Assembly (NCBI RefSeq): GCF_907165205.1
Contig: NC_058189.1
Location: forward strand, 21,698,001-21,762,000
Source: Coccinella septempunctata
Taxonomy: Eukaryota > Arthropoda > Insecta > Coleoptera > Coccinellidae
Direction of reading: 5' to 3'
Length of the DNA stretch: 64,000 nucleotides
This document shows positions 19,429 to 31,480 of the stretch, in pieces. The position numbers and the translations under genes are program-made. The notes beneath the pieces are model-generated. The model ran no database searches. It worked only from the letters and a program-made list of their open reading frames with translations, and had not been told where the DNA came from. How positions within the stretch are numbered: the first letter of the stretch is position 1; every line of letters begins with the position of its first letter.

Positions 19429-21910
19429 TTAAATCCTTAACTGATCTCTCGGTCTTAGGTGGTAGGTTCTTGACCTTCTAGCTTCTTCCGTTGGATCGTA
19501 GTCGACTAATCTTCGTACTTCCTCGTTTGGATGTTGTTTGGCTTTGTCGAATATCCTTTCCGCCTTGCTCTTCATAAATTTTGTAACTGGTTCCCATTCC
19601 AAGTCCTTGTAGATTTGTTTGTTCCTAACAAACCCGGGTACGTCCATCGCCATTCTAAGGAGTTTATTCTCAGTGGCCTGTATTCTCTTGATGTGGGTCT
19701 TGGCTGCGAAGCCCCATGCCGCCGAACCATATATGAGTTGTGGTCGCGCAATAGTTTTAATCATCGTCAACTTGATGTTCTTATTCATATGACTTCTTCT
19801 GCCTATGGGTGGATAAAGTTTACTCATTGCGGCTTTTGTTTTATCAACAGCACATTTGATGTGGTTTTTCCATGTAAGTTCTCTGTCAAGCGTCACTCCT
19901 AGGTATGTTGCTTCATTTTTCCATTCAACCTCTTCTCCATCAACTTCAAGGTTTTCTTCCATCCTCAATCTTCTCTTTTGCAGTAATATTGCTTGAGTCT
20001 TTCTTCCATTGATTTGGATTTTCCATTTGATGCCCCATTTGAATAATTCATCTATGGCTTCCTGCAGTCTCCGGTGTATGATCTCTGGGCGTCGATGTCT
20101 GAACGCTATTCCTGTGTCATCTGCGTACAGGGTGAGCATATTTCTAGCATTCTTCGGGATATCATAAACGTATATTACGTAAAGCAGAGGTCCAAGTACC
20201 AATCCTTGAGGCACTCCCGCTTCCAATTGTCTGGTTTGAGAGGTTGCTCCATCTATCTTCACATGAAAGTTTCTATTCCTCAAATAGTTCCTAATAATCT
20301 TGCATTCAGCCTTTTGGCGATAAACCTCTCGACGACTTTTCCTAGTGCTGATAGTAGGCTGATTGGTCTATAATTTTGAGGAAATTTCCGTGTCTTTCCA
20401 GGCTTGTTGAAAACTATCATTTCTGCAGTTTTCCATCTTTTTGGGTAGTATTCGGTCCTCATCACTCCGTTTGTTATATTCGTCAAGGCTGCTATTCCTT
20501 TTCTAGGCAATTTCTTCAACATATAATTCGTTATCCTATCTTCTCCTGGTGCTTTCCGGTTTTTCAGTTTCATTATGATCTCTTTGATTTCTGTTGGTGA
20601 AGCCGGTTTTGGAATGATTTCGGTTTCCGATGGTTCCATCATCAGTTCTTCGTTTGCCTCCACTTCTTCTTCTAGATCTTCATTGTCATCATCATTTCTG
20701 TAATTTATTCTGGCTTCTCTCTCAATTGAGTCGACAAGTGCTTCGGCTTTTTCAAGTCTCGTATATACCATTCCGTTTGCTCCATGCAGTGGAGGTATAA
20801 CTGTCTGTTCTCGTCGTAAGCGTTTTTGCATTTTCCAAGCCGAGTGATCTATTGTATTCAGTTCGCTTAATCTCTGGTGCCATCTGTTATTACGCAGTTC
20901 TGTTAAAGCATTTTTCAATATCTGACTATGCTTATTCAGTTTCTTCTTATCTTCTTCTCTTTTGGTTGTTCTGTAGATTTTTCTGAGTTTCTGTTCTTTT
21001 TTATAAGTTCCTTTATATCCCTTGGCGTATCTCCATGTGAATGTTTCGGAATTGGTTTCCTTATTCTCTTGGTGCTTTCTTCATAGGCTTCTTTCATTTG
21101 TTTTTCCAATTTTTCAACTGCTTCATCTAATTCATCCCGGGTGTTTATTTGGGGAATTTCCGTGATTTTTTCCTGAAGTAAATTCTTATATTTCTCCCAG
21201 TCTGTGCGATCCTTGGTTTGTGTCTCTTCTTCGTTTCTTGGGCCATGTCCCACTATGAATTCTATGGGATTGTGGTCTGAAGTTCCGTCTTCTATTGTAT
21301 CAATGCTGATTTCTCCAGTGATGTCTTTCATTACGACAATGTCCAGTACATCGGGTAGTCCATTTACTCTTGGTATGTAGGTCGGTATATCAGGTCCTAT
21401 CACAACTGCATTAAGTTTTTCAGCATAAATCTTCAGTCTTCTCCCGTTGGTATTTTCCACCCTAGTGCTCCATTCCTGCGATTTGCAGTTAAGATCACCA
21501 ATTATGATTTTCGGGTGTCTTCCTTCTAGTAGCATTTTTAGATCCTCTTCCAGCATGTCCTTATCCGGTGATTTATAAGTCGAAATAATCTTCACTTGTC
21601 CTCGATTGGTATTCACAATAATCGATATTGCTTCTACTTCTTGACCATTGAATATTTGGTCGAAATGGTGATCCATATTCCTTCTAGCCAGTATAGCAAC
21701 GCCACCTGTGCTGTTAGGTCTATAATTTCGGTAGATATCGTAATTGGGAAATGCTATCCGAACGTTGGGATTAAGTCTTGTTTCTTGGAGAGCTATGACA
21801 TCCGGTCTCTTCTCTTCAATCAGTTCTTCGAATTCTGGTCTGCGGGCTCTCAATCCTTCGACGTTCCAAGAGACGATTATAAGATTGTTCTTCATCGTCG
21901 TATCAGCCAT
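19429..21910 (-). pseudogene. Jockey B copy 1 ORF2 (endonuclease-RT), disrupted
   Basis: The ATG at 21910 opens the AP endonuclease (NLIIVSWNVEGLRARR, IALQETRLN, IIIGDLNCKSQEWS, SDHNPIEF), so the catalytic SDH is present. A frameshift near 20940-20990 separates it from the RT fingers. Between 20280 and 20300 about 230 bp are missing relative to copy 2, including RT motif A. The remaining RT (19429-20283) has GVPQGLVLGPLLY and LYADDTGIA. The final residues are RSRTYHLRPRDQLRI. Confidence 0.86.
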
Positions 21911-23292
21911 TAAATATTCTTAATAATTTGCTGCATCTTCTTTATCAATCTCTTTCTCCAGATTCTGCATCATCGTGCTGAGGAGGTTTTTCGTGAACTT
22001 ATCCAGTTCCTCAGTGATTCCAGAAATTCCTTTTCTGGTTTCGGCTTTTTTGACGGTTTTTGCCTTTTCCGTCCTTTTCTCTGGTTACTTCGTCTCTTTG
22101 ACTGCTTTGGTTGCAGTTTCCTGGGGTTTCTTCACTTCCGAAGAGTTTTGGGCTGGCTTCGGAGTATTTTGTGTTGGCCTCGAGCTGGTTTGGTTCGATC
22201 TCTTGGTCTTTTTAGTGACCAATTTCCATTCGCTACATCCCTTGTAGCTGGCTGGATGTCCTTGCGCTCCACAGAGAGCACAAGAAGCATTTCGCTCCTC
22301 GTTCTCCCTGGTAAGCGTACACTCCTTGGAGCTGTGATTACCGGAGCATTTAACGCACCTCCATGGAAAAGTGCACTTACTTTGGGCATGTCCATATCGC
22401 TGACAGCGATATGGCCCGGTCGTCCTTATCTTAGGTTCAACAACACAGTTCATGTTGTAGAGCTTTCTCACCTCGAAGATACCCTTATTCCGGGTTTTAA
22501 CCAGCAATAAGGGCATCGGCTTTTTTGTTATATTTGAGGTCATCCTTATGACCTCAGCATCGACGATCCGTTGATCCTTGAGGTCGTCAAGGATCGTCGG
22601 GATATCTGCATCCAGCGGTAGGTATCTCGCTACCGAGAAAATTTCTTTTCCTCCTCTCGTTGGAGAGTGTAAAACTCTCTGTTGATTTTGTGGAGGAATT
22701 CAGTCATCCTTCGGTGATCTTGTGGGGTTTGTGGGACGACCCTAATTCCGTCCTTCGCAGTTGTCGCTCTGCTATAGTTAATGCCGTTTCGCATTAACGC
22801 GTTGGAAATTGACGTCCATTCGGACGTACCTCTCAGGGTGACTGGGGGGATTTTTTCTTTCCTCTCCTCCACTGGAGTAGTTTTCTGTTGGGCTGGGGTT
22901 TCCAAGACTCTTTTTTTGTTCGAGTCTTCATTGGACGAGGAGCTATCCTTTCTCACTCTTTTGGCGGGTGGGGAAATTTTGTTTTGAGGGGTTTTGACCA
23001 CCTCCATCTTCTGTTTTTGAACCGGTAAGGTCATTTCTTGGACATTTTTCGAAACAATGTTCTTTTTGAGTGCTTTGGAGTAAGGACTTTCCTTATTTCT
23101 CTCCTGCAACTCGAGCCTCTCCCTGAGATTTTTAATCTCAGCAACTAAGCTAGATACGCATCTATCTAGCTCATTCACCCTCGCTTTCAAACTTGCGTTC
23201 TCTACTCTCAAAATATCGTGTTCGGACACGACATTAGCGATTCCTAGCGCGTCTTCTTCCATTACGGAATCGGAGTCCGAATGGTCAGACAT
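21910..23292 (-). pseudogene. Jockey B copy 1 ORF1 (Gag-like, CCHC)
   Basis: ATG at 23292 (MSDHSDSDSVMEEDA). A coiled coil (residues about 25-70) is followed by KRVRKDSSSSNED and the GTSEWTSISNAL domain, then a small deletion near 22625-22640 breaks the frame. The C-terminal part (22085-22543) has knuckles CVKCSGNHSSKEC and CALCGAQGHPASYKGC, but the first knuckle has lost a Cys pair member (PYRCQRYGHAQSKC). The stop overlaps the ORF2 start as TAATG at 21910. Confidence 0.83.
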
Positions 23293-23471
23293 TTTAAAAT
23301 CTAGTCAATAATTACTTTGCTACTCAAAGCAATTGGAATTAAAATTCCGATAACAAATATAGAACCTACACAAACTTCACAGTCGGAATCAAATATTCCG
23401 TAGCTTTGTTAGTGGGCACTTTCACCTCGACTTTCTCTTCCGCTTTCTCTTTTATAGCACTAGGAGCACAA

Positions 23472-23714
23472 CATAGACATAGAGACATGGACTGTGCCTT
23501 CCCTTTATATCTATGCATGAAATACGGTCAAAAAAAGTGACAGAGAGAAAAACACGTCGGGAATGCAGTTGTCTTTTTCTAGAATTTTGATTGGTCTACA
23601 CTCACCTCTATGTGAACAAAAAAGAGAAAGGTATGTCCCGACGAGCTTTTCTCTCTCTCTAATAAATAGCCAATTTCATGCTGGCATTACTCAGTCCATG
23701 TCTCTATGTCTATG
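23472..23714. mobile_element. MITE, 243 bp, 23-bp perfect TIRs, 8-bp target duplication
   Basis: CATAGACATAGAGACATGG... (23472-23494) is the exact inverse of 23692-23714. Flanking direct repeat GAGCACAA (23464-23471, 23715-23722). It is inserted in the 5' UTR of jockey B copy 1; the uninterrupted 5' UTR continues on both sides. An 8-bp duplication fits hAT or P superfamilies. No coding capacity. Confidence 0.9.
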
Positions 23715-24243
23715 GAGCACAATAGCACGTCTTCTTTTGTCAAGATTTCACTCGAGACTGACGTCTTCGAAATACGATAGCTATATGTTTATATTTTGAA
23801 CAAAACCGAAACAATAAACCACATGCAACGATTGGTTGAAAGAATTGTGTTTTCCGAAGGTATACGAATGGTGCCGAATTGTTGAGCAGCGTTGGCAATA
23901 TTTTTTAAAATGTATATAATCCCAGGTTTTCGTTTCCTTTCGAGAGGAAATGTGATATTATTATTTCAATTTGAAATGTATCAGCTATTGAATAAATGAT
24001 GATACTGACAATACCAATGCTTAGTGATATGTTCTAAGCGAAGGTACAGATTGAAATTATGTTCATAAATTTAATATAAAAAAATGAGGAGAAGACGAAG
24101 AAAGAAGTTTGGCAACGTTGTTTATTTAACAACCCACTTCGAATGGTCGACATATCTACATATTCTTGAAACGGCGTTGTTATTAGGCGATTTATGTGAG
24201 AATGGTGATAGACAATGATTATTTGGAAGGACAAACTGCAAAA

Positions 24244-24545
24244 ATGATATATTGCTGTGAGGTTTGCAAAGAAATCGGCAGTAAAGGCAGTGGGAAATCC
24301 ATTCACTGGTAAGTTAACAAAAACAAACATTATGTTTCCATAGGCGTAGCTTGGGACTAGCTCTTTTCATTCGTATTGTTTAACTCATAACCAAATAATT
24401 TTTCCTCTCATTAGAATGCCTAGTGATACTGCTCGACAAAGATTGTGGATATGGACCAGTTAAAACTTACAAAATCTTTCAAGGTATATGTTTGCTCTGG
24501 CCATTTCTATGATGAAGATTTCATCCTTATATCAGAAAAAAAATG
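24244..24545 (+). pseudogene. THAP zinc-finger fragment
   Basis: MIYCCEVCKEIGSKGSGKSIHW (in two parts: Cys pair then IHW) starts at ATG 24244 and is followed by a GTAAGT donor-like site (24309). After a candidate acceptor CTCATTAG (24407-24414) comes PSDTARQRLWIW and, in another frame, SFKVYVCSGHFYDEDFI. The C-X2-4-C, the IHW and the C-X2-H of VCSGHF are the four zinc ligands of a THAP domain, a DNA-binding module of P-type transposases and of host regulators. The frame change and lack of a downstream catalytic domain suggest a decayed copy. Confidence 0.55.
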
Positions 24546-25465
24546 TTTGAAAACTTAAGCTTTTCCATCCAGGATTTCATCGCCTGATCCTGGTGTGTGT
24601 ACTGAATACTTTAAATGTATTAAGTGAAATCAATCATTTAAATAATGTTACTATAATGAATCTTGGGTACTAAGAACCCTAATATCTTATCTTTTGATTT
24701 CATTTCAAGTAACACATTAGCAGCTTCAGACAAAAGGCCCATGTCCCCCAGGACTCATCAGATGTTGGTAGAGTTGGGGAGTCCTCAAAACTGAGTGGTT
24801 CTGAATTATCAAAAACTTCAGATACATAATGATTCCAAGCCTTAGAAGAAGAATACATTACAGAGTAAAGGGTTGGTCAAACGGCAGTACTTCAAATGGA
24901 AAAATTAATTATATTCTGAGCAAATTTTGAAATGAAACATTGAATTTGTTGAATCTGACATTACGATTTTCGGCATCGGGAATAGATTTATATCCTATTC
25001 CACTGGAATAAGAACGCAGCTGAATATGGAACGATGTGCTCCATTGGCAGATAATGCAAACAATCTGTAGAGAAGATATTTTGAGCAATGTTACCTTTAT
25101 CTTGCATAAGATCAAGCTCTGAATGAAAAGGTGCTGCAACGTTATTTATTCTATTTCATATCTAAATACAACAATATAGTGGTACACAATAATGATTATT
25201 TTAAGACTTATGGATTGTTATTACATTATTTTCTTTCAGAATTTCAATGATTAATATAACAATTTTTTTCTTGTAATAGTGTGATACTCAACTCTATTCA
25301 ATTGTGCAACATGGTTGAAAACAAAATAATACTCGATTCAAGTTCAGCAGTGAATTTAGTAATGTCCTGTATTGAATGTTATGTAAATATAAATTTATCT
25401 CTCATCAATGGTTCAGCAATTCTTTCAAATGGAATCTTCCTGTATTGAAAAATTTGTCATGGAAA
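24546..25465. other. Intronic spacer, no gene seen
   Basis: AT-rich sequence between the THAP fragment and the R4-like LINE. A short possible continuation of the THAP gene (Ser/Asp-rich, about 24715-24825) is seen but cannot be supported. Confidence 0.4.
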
Positions 25466-28400
25466 TGGTGATAACGAGAAGCCTCGGAAACAAGTCGCTG
25501 TCTGGGGATCGTCAGGGCATGTCTGGAGCCGGCGCTGGACATGACAGGGGACGTCGGTGGTAGGATGTTGAGCAAGCGGGCTCCTGCTGCAAAAGAAGCA
25601 CCAAAGCAACAACAGCAACAAACGAGTCCAATTCAATTGCCGACTCGAACCGCTGAATGTGCTGCGCAGGATATTCAGCCAGTGCTCACCCAAGCAGGGT
25701 TAGTTGGAAAGCGCATCACGGGAGCATCACGGGAGCAGGGCAGAACACGAACAAGTATAGGAAAAGGCTCGTTGAGGAATTCTGCAACGCCTACCCAAAT
25801 CTCAATATCCCTGAACAATGGGTGGCAGACTAGTACCGCGTAATTCTGAGAAATGACGCAATTAAACAAGAACTTCAGCGTCCGCTAGCAATAAAAAGCA
25901 ACATCAGCACCTCTGATGAAATTCACATGCCTGGGGGACAACAGCCAGAAGAAATTGATACTGAAAGTCCATCTTGCAACGCAAGTGAGCCTGAATACCA
26001 GGATAAGGATGAACTCCACCGACAAGTTGACTCTGACATGAGAAGATAATTTGCCGAACTGGAAGGAACAGATCCTCTTCCTCGAATAGCACCTCCCTGA
26101 CTCAATACATCCAAGAAACTGTCACTCATAATGAACATCTTGAATAAGGACGTTTTACCTGAGTACCTACAGAACGGAAGTTCATTGGAATATCTGCATC
26201 TAGTTTTTTACTGTGCAACGCTAACAGCGAACACCATATGGGCAAAAAATCGCCGAACGAACAACGATGGTCCAAAATTACACAAATTTCATGCGCCACC
26301 TAACAGAAACGTCTTCAACACAAAACAGAGAGACTAAGAAGAGACATTGGACGACTGACGGAGTACTTGAACAGGAATAGCGGAAGAAAGGTTGTGAAAG
26401 CTGCCAAAGAAATCATGGATAGAAAGAGAACACACACAGAACGAGAGGCGGAGAATGCTACAGCTCACCACTGCCTCTACACTCTGAAGCAAAAGTTAAG
26501 TATGTATGCAGAACGCCTTAAAATATATAAATGCAATTATAGCCGGAAAAGAGACAATAATTCATTCGAAAAGTCGGAAGAAACTTTCTACCGGTCACTC
26601 ACATCGTCTGATGGAGAAAATGGAAAGTCACCACCAAAGAAAGCCATTGAACAATTCTGGACCGAACCATTATCAACGAAACCTCAGTTCAATGGAGATA
26701 CCGGATGGATTGAAGATGAAAAGTCTGAAGCTATAAAATATAAGCCGATGCAACATGACATGATCACAATTGAAGAAGTAAAATCAGCTATCAGAGGACT
26801 ATACAACCGGAAAACACCTGGGCCTGATGGATTACGGAACTTCTGGATCGAGCAACTTTGGTTCATGCTGATCCAATTCTCCGAACTCGCACGAAGCTTA
26901 CAGAGCTCCTAAGGGGTACTTCGGTACCTATGGAGGATCAGGATAATATGAATATGAATATGCATGAGAAATTGACCTCCGCAATAAAAGATGTCATTGA
27001 AAATCCTGAAAGAATGCCAATATTCCTTACACATGGCACAACGTACCTGTTACCTAAAGACCAAAGGAATACAGAAGACCCATCCAAGTACCGACCAATC
27101 ACATGTCTTCCAGCGATGTACAAATTAATTACATCGTGCATTTCAAATCGAATTCACAACCATTGCGAAAGGAATAACATCATCGCCATGCAACAGAAAG
27201 GATGCACCAAAGAGAGCCGAGGGTGCAAAAAACAACTAATAATTGATTCAGTTATCTGCAATCAAGCGTTCTCCAAGCGAAGGAATCTATACGCTGCGTA
27301 CATAGACTACCAGAAAGCATTCGATTCGATACCTCACGAATGGCTCTCGAAGATCTTGAAGATTTACAAGTTGGATCCTAATATTGTTAAGTTCCTGAAA
27401 AACGCCATGTCAACCTGGCGTACTAGTCTTCAAATGAAAGCAGCAGATGGCTCCATTACAACAGGACCTATTCCAATAATACGCGGACGCAACAGATGCT
27501 GAAAATGGTTGAAGGATTCTCGAAGACATCAAAATGAAGTTTGGACTAGAAAAATGTCGACTGCTGAACATAACGAAAGGAAAAATAGAAGAGGAAGGTG
27601 CAGAAATTGAAGCATTAAGGGAAGGAGACAAATACACGAATCTAGGCATGAAACAGGCAAGAAAAATCAATCAGAGCTCTTTGAAGAATGAACTAACGGA
27701 GGAGTTCACCCGAAGATTGAGAAGGATAATGAGAACTGGCCTCAACTGCAAGAATCTGATAAAAGCGTTTAATACCTACGCTTGCTCGGCGCTAAGCTAC
27801 TCAATCGGTATCATCTCTTGGACCACCACCGATTCAGCAGCCTTATAGAGAAAAATAAGGACGATGCTGCCTAAACACAATAAACATAACCCCAAAAGCT
27901 CAATAGAACGGACAGAGCTGCCACGACATCTTGCGGGTAGAGGGATTGTTGATTTGTCCAACCGTATGTCCCAGGAAATTGAAGGACTTCGAAAATATTT
28001 CCTGAGCAAGGCTGCTTCGTCAGAACTCCATCGAGTAGTTTGTATTACTGATAGTTCTACACTGTCAAAGCTACAACAGGACCGCTTGGAAACCGTCGAA
28101 CACTCTGCAGAAAGTAAAATGCAAAAACTGATTAGCAAACCTTTGCATGGAAGGCATCAGAACGAGGTCAACCATGATTACGTCGACAGATCTGCGTCGA
28201 ACTACTGGTTGACTTCCGGAAGGTTGTTTCCTGAGACAGAGGGCTTCATGTTCGCCATCCAGGATCAGGACGATAGCTGTCGTTATGGCTGTGCGACACA
28301 TGAAACTATCCAGCACATCACCGAGGGATGTCAGAAGTTCGCGGGCACGGAGTACAAGAGTAGACATGATGCTGTTGCCAAGATTCTTCACCAAGAGCTG

Positions 28401-29075
28401 GCATTAAAACACAGATTTCTGAGTTCGAAAAAGATTTCTTATTACAATTACCATCCGGATGCAGTATTGTAAAATGAACACCACAAGCTCTACTGGGATC
28501 GCAAGGTTCTCACAGACCGGAAATTAATTCACAATAGACCAGACCCCATATTACTCAATGGGGATGAGGACAGAGCACCATTCATCGACGTGACGATTCC
28601 AAATAATAACAATCTTCTAGATAGACACACCGAAAACATTTCAAAATACAGAGATCTAGAGGAACAAACCAAGAGACAGTGGAAGCTGAAAGATATAAAG
28701 ACCATCCCTATTGTTATTTTATCTACAGGCCTGATACCGAAGAAACTACCAGAGAACTTGAAACTTCAGTTGAACGAAAATATTTATAGAGTCATGCAGA
28801 AGGCGGCAATGCTGTGAACGGCGAGAACTGTACGCCAGTACATGGCGAATGCAGAGTAACACCGTCTGCTTCGACAGGAAATGCGGGTGCATCAGGAATC
28901 CAACCGACAGCAATAAGCCGAGGAGCGGCCCGAACCCGACCACCACCACGGGCTCAAAAACCTGGAAAGGGCTCCAACAGAGCTTAATCCTTTTGATATC
29001 TGAGATATCTGGGATAAGTGAATGTTCCTCTGGAGAGGAGTGTGAAAGCCGCAAGGCTATAAAGTCATAATAAAT
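25466..29075 (+). mobile_element. R4-like LINE, copy 2 (near full length, degraded)
   Basis: It covers an N-terminal region, RT and REL endonuclease, and ends like copy 1 (GTGTGAAAGCCGCAAGGCT then AAAGTCATA). The RT motifs SKYRPITCLPAMYKL and YIDYQKAFDSIPHEWL, with REGRLTEYL-type N-terminal sequence, fit the R4/Dong/Rex6 group, which often has site preference. It lies in the large IFT122 intron. Multiple stops and an RT deletion make it inactive. The 5' boundary is approximate. Confidence 0.82.
25541..28817 (+). pseudogene. R4-like LINE ORF (RT, CCHC, REL endonuclease), broken
   Basis: The reading is scattered over several frames: N-terminal Gln-rich segment (25541-25843), pre-RT region (26367-26912), RT (26858-27502), post-RT and CCHC (27534-28472) and endonuclease (28473-28817). 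RT motif A (AAYIDYQKAFD) is present, but the sequence jumps at about 27480-27500 from just before motif B directly to the thumb, so the catalytic YxDD is deleted. The CCHC motif (CRYGCATHETIQHITEGC) and the endonuclease RPD remain. Confidence 0.82.
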
Positions 29076-29528
29076 ATTTCTTCGAAAATTTATATTGGGC
29101 AATTCAGGTGGGACACCACGACGCAAACCAAAATTTCATAAGAAAATGGAACCGAGTATAATTTTTGTTAACATGATGACACCTAAAGATTTCTTCAGTT
29201 TTTACTTACAGTAATTTATGTACAGATTACGCTGTACGTTATGGTAATTGGAATTCTGGATGTGATCTGTAGCTTACAGGAAGCCGTACCTAGTTAGGAT
29301 AACTAGTTCAAAAGTAAGACTATAAATAAGATAGTTACAGGAAAATTTTCAGAATTGTACGAATCTGTAAATCGAACACGTTCAGATCGATCGTACGCTA
29401 CAGATTCGTAACTGAACGGATGAAAAGCAGAATACAACCATAAGTCTTGAATTTCAATAACCATCGGAAAACGTTTGAACTTTCACATCAGTATGTGTTA
29501 TACATATTATTAACTTGTGCCTACTTAC

Positions 29529-29649
29529 CTGGTAATTTTTGTTTGAATGGAATGATCTCAGATACTTTTATGGCCAGGGAATTATTGCCACTAAAAGCAA
29601 GCATATCCTCATATAGACTATTGAATGCAACACTGTTGACACTGGGCTC
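29529..29649 (-). CDS. IFT122: IFT122 exon
   Basis: 121 bp. Acceptor TTTTTTTGTAG and donor GTAAGT flank it on the minus strand. It encodes EPSVNSVAFNSLYEDMLAFS and continues GNNSLAIKVSE...KLPG, matching the IFT122 WD40 propeller segment with NSVA and EDML. It starts in phase 0 and ends with one base of a Gly codon completed at 12499. Confidence 0.93.
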
Positions 29650-29701
29650 CTACAAAAAAATTTATATCATTTTTTTTAGTATGGATTTGAGTAGGAATTA
29701 C

Positions 29702-29866
29702 CTGATATATAAGACTTCTGTTCATATTATTGAAAACTTGGCATAATCCTGAATCATCTACGACTGCTAATTTTTCCCTGCAAGAGCTCAAATCAAGACA
29801 GCGAACTGGATTATTAATTTTAACTTTCATAAGGGGGTGAAGATTATCTAAGTGTACTTCCCACAC
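29702..29866 (-). CDS. IFT122: IFT122 exon
   Basis: 165 bp, exactly 55 codons, acceptor CTCAG and donor GTAATT. It encodes VWEVHLDNLHPLMKV and VRCLDLSSCREKLAVVDDSG, the conserved propeller strand of IFT122. The downstream intron is only 52 bp and the upstream one 278 bp, both small as usual for insects. Confidence 0.95.
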
Positions 29867-30144
29867 CTGAGAAAAGTTGAAAAAAAATTACATTATCACT
29901 AAATAAAAGTACATTTATAATAGAAAATTATATCTATCCACTGGATTTATTTTAAGAAATTTAAAGGAATCTTGAAGGATACTCATAATGTTCTAGAAAG
30001 ATTCAAACACAGAATTTCACAAGCAAGCTTATCTGAACTTTAATTTTTTTTGGATTGAAAGTTGAATCCCAAATTCTTGATTTCTATAACTGAATATAAA
30101 TTTCACCGATAAAGGATATAACATTTATAAGATTTACTACATAC

Positions 30145-30426
30145 TTGACCATTCTTCAATCCTAAAATAAGTCCTTCATTTCCAGGTGGCCCTCCTGTCA
30201 CTTTAATATATCTTATAAAACTAGAAAAATTCCACTCTTTATCTATAGACCCATTAAAAGACATACTCAATAATTTCTTATCTTGACAAATAACCAAGTG
30301 CTCGGAGCAAACAACCAAGAGGCTGCAGTCTATCTTTTGCATAAATTTTTCTTTTGCTCTATAGTGCATATCATTTGAATCATTCGAAAATAATTCATAG
30401 ATGATAATTCTTTCAGGGAGTTGAAC
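30145..30426 (-). CDS. IFT122: IFT122 exon
   Basis: 282 bp, 94 codons, acceptor TTTCTTGTAG and donor GTATGT. It encodes VQLPERIIIYELFSNDSNDM, then FIRYIKVTGGPPGNEG and LILGLKNGQ. The GGPPG...GLKNGQ signature is highly characteristic of IFT122. All phases are 0. Confidence 0.96.
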
Positions 30427-30538
30427 CTACAAGAAATCAAAGTGAAGCAGCTATTATTTTCTGATGGATAGAAACATAAAGGATAATTCTTTTTCTTTGA
30501 ACTATATACATCTTAATAAATGAGCAGTTAGTTCGACT

Positions 30539-30768
30539 CATAGGTGTGCGTAGGGCTTTTCATTAGGGGGTGCCAAACAAAATGGCGAGACAGGGAGGGG
30601 GAAAAAACGCATCGCAAACATAACAAATCGTAAATCCCGACACCGTTACTCTGTGAGACTGTATTCATAAAGTTGTGAAGTAACACAATTTCGGCATCAC
30701 CGATAAAAAATTTAAAAAATACATCAGCCCCATCTCATGCCAGGGCACCACCCCTGCGCACGCCCATG
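30539..30768. mobile_element. hAT-like MITE, 230 bp
   Basis: Terminal repeats CATAGGTGTGCGTAGGG and, from the other strand at the right end, CATGGGCGTGCGCAGGGG are clearly related. Flanked by an 8-bp near-duplicate GTTCGACT / CTTCGACT (30531-30538, 30769-30776; one mismatch). No coding capacity. Confidence 0.72.
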
Positions 30769-31059
30769 CTTCGACTCTTCAATAATACGCTGTTGATATA
30801 ATAACCAAGTGTAAGTTTCAAAATAGTTATACTTATATTTTGATAAGGCGGTTACATGTCACTGCGACCTTAACGTCTATTGTGCCCCCCATCAGATCAA
30901 GCTTTTGAATGGAAACACATATTTCCATTCAAATATTTCCTCTGAATTGAGAATATATAATATGCATATTATATGTCCCCCCGAGTATTTCAGTGAAAAA
31001 ATCATCAATGAGCACGAACTATTTTCGGGGATATGAAGTTTTTAAGATTACCGAAAGTC

Positions 31060-31480
31060 GAGGCTGGAAGAATTTTTCCGAATTCCAGCCGGCATTCCCA
31101 AACAATTTTTTTTCAGATAGCACCTCATCCCCTTTCCACTTCAGTGACTGATTTAATTTTTTTTCTGATACGTCGACGGCCATCCAGAAAAAATTCACTG
31201 AGGTTTTAGTCTATGCGGTCAATAGGCATACCAAAACACCGCTTCTCCTTTCCATTTTACCCCACAAGTGACCAATTAATTTTTTTCCTAACACTTGGCC
31301 GGCCATTCAAAAAAAAATAATTGCAGTTTTAGTGTACATGAAACACCAAAAATATATTTATGTTGGTCACACTGTCACCTCTTCCGGTACAGATTTTGTC
31401 TTTCTCTAACACTTCGTTTGCCATCCAAAAAGCAATACAGCTGGTTTTGATTTATGTGATCGATAATTACTAAATCAAAT
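31060..31480. repeat. Diverged tandem repeats, period about 105-125 bp
   Basis: Three to four units share CTAACACTTxGCCGGCCATCC-like cores (31080-31100, 31165-31190, 31290-31315, 31405-31430), each followed by a run of A, then GTTTTAGT and a GTGACC/GTCACC element. Divergence is high, so the array is old. Confidence 0.55.

Larger units (their letters stand above)
19268..23760 (-). mobile_element. Jockey-like LINE, family B, copy 1
   Basis: Minus-strand LINE flanked by an exact 10-bp target duplication ACGTCTTCGA (19258-19267 and 23761-23770). The 5' UTR, at the high-coordinate end, is complete apart from a 243-bp MITE insertion (23472-23714). The 3' end stops inside the 3' UTR at GGTTTTTTTTTAGCGAG: compared with copy 2 it lacks about 110 bp and the poly(A). 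Both ORFs carry lesions. Confidence 0.9.
12500..29528 (-). other. IFT122: IFT122 intron, 17 kb, packed with transposable elements
   Basis: The intron joins exons at 29529-29649 and 12356-12499, with donor GTAAGT (29523-29528) and acceptor CAG (12500-12502). It contains, from left, an eroded LTR-like region, jockey A copy 1, jockey B copy 1 with a MITE in its 5' UTR, a THAP fragment and R4-like copy 2. Exon ends and phases are intact, so splicing over the whole distance is expected. Confidence 0.85.
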
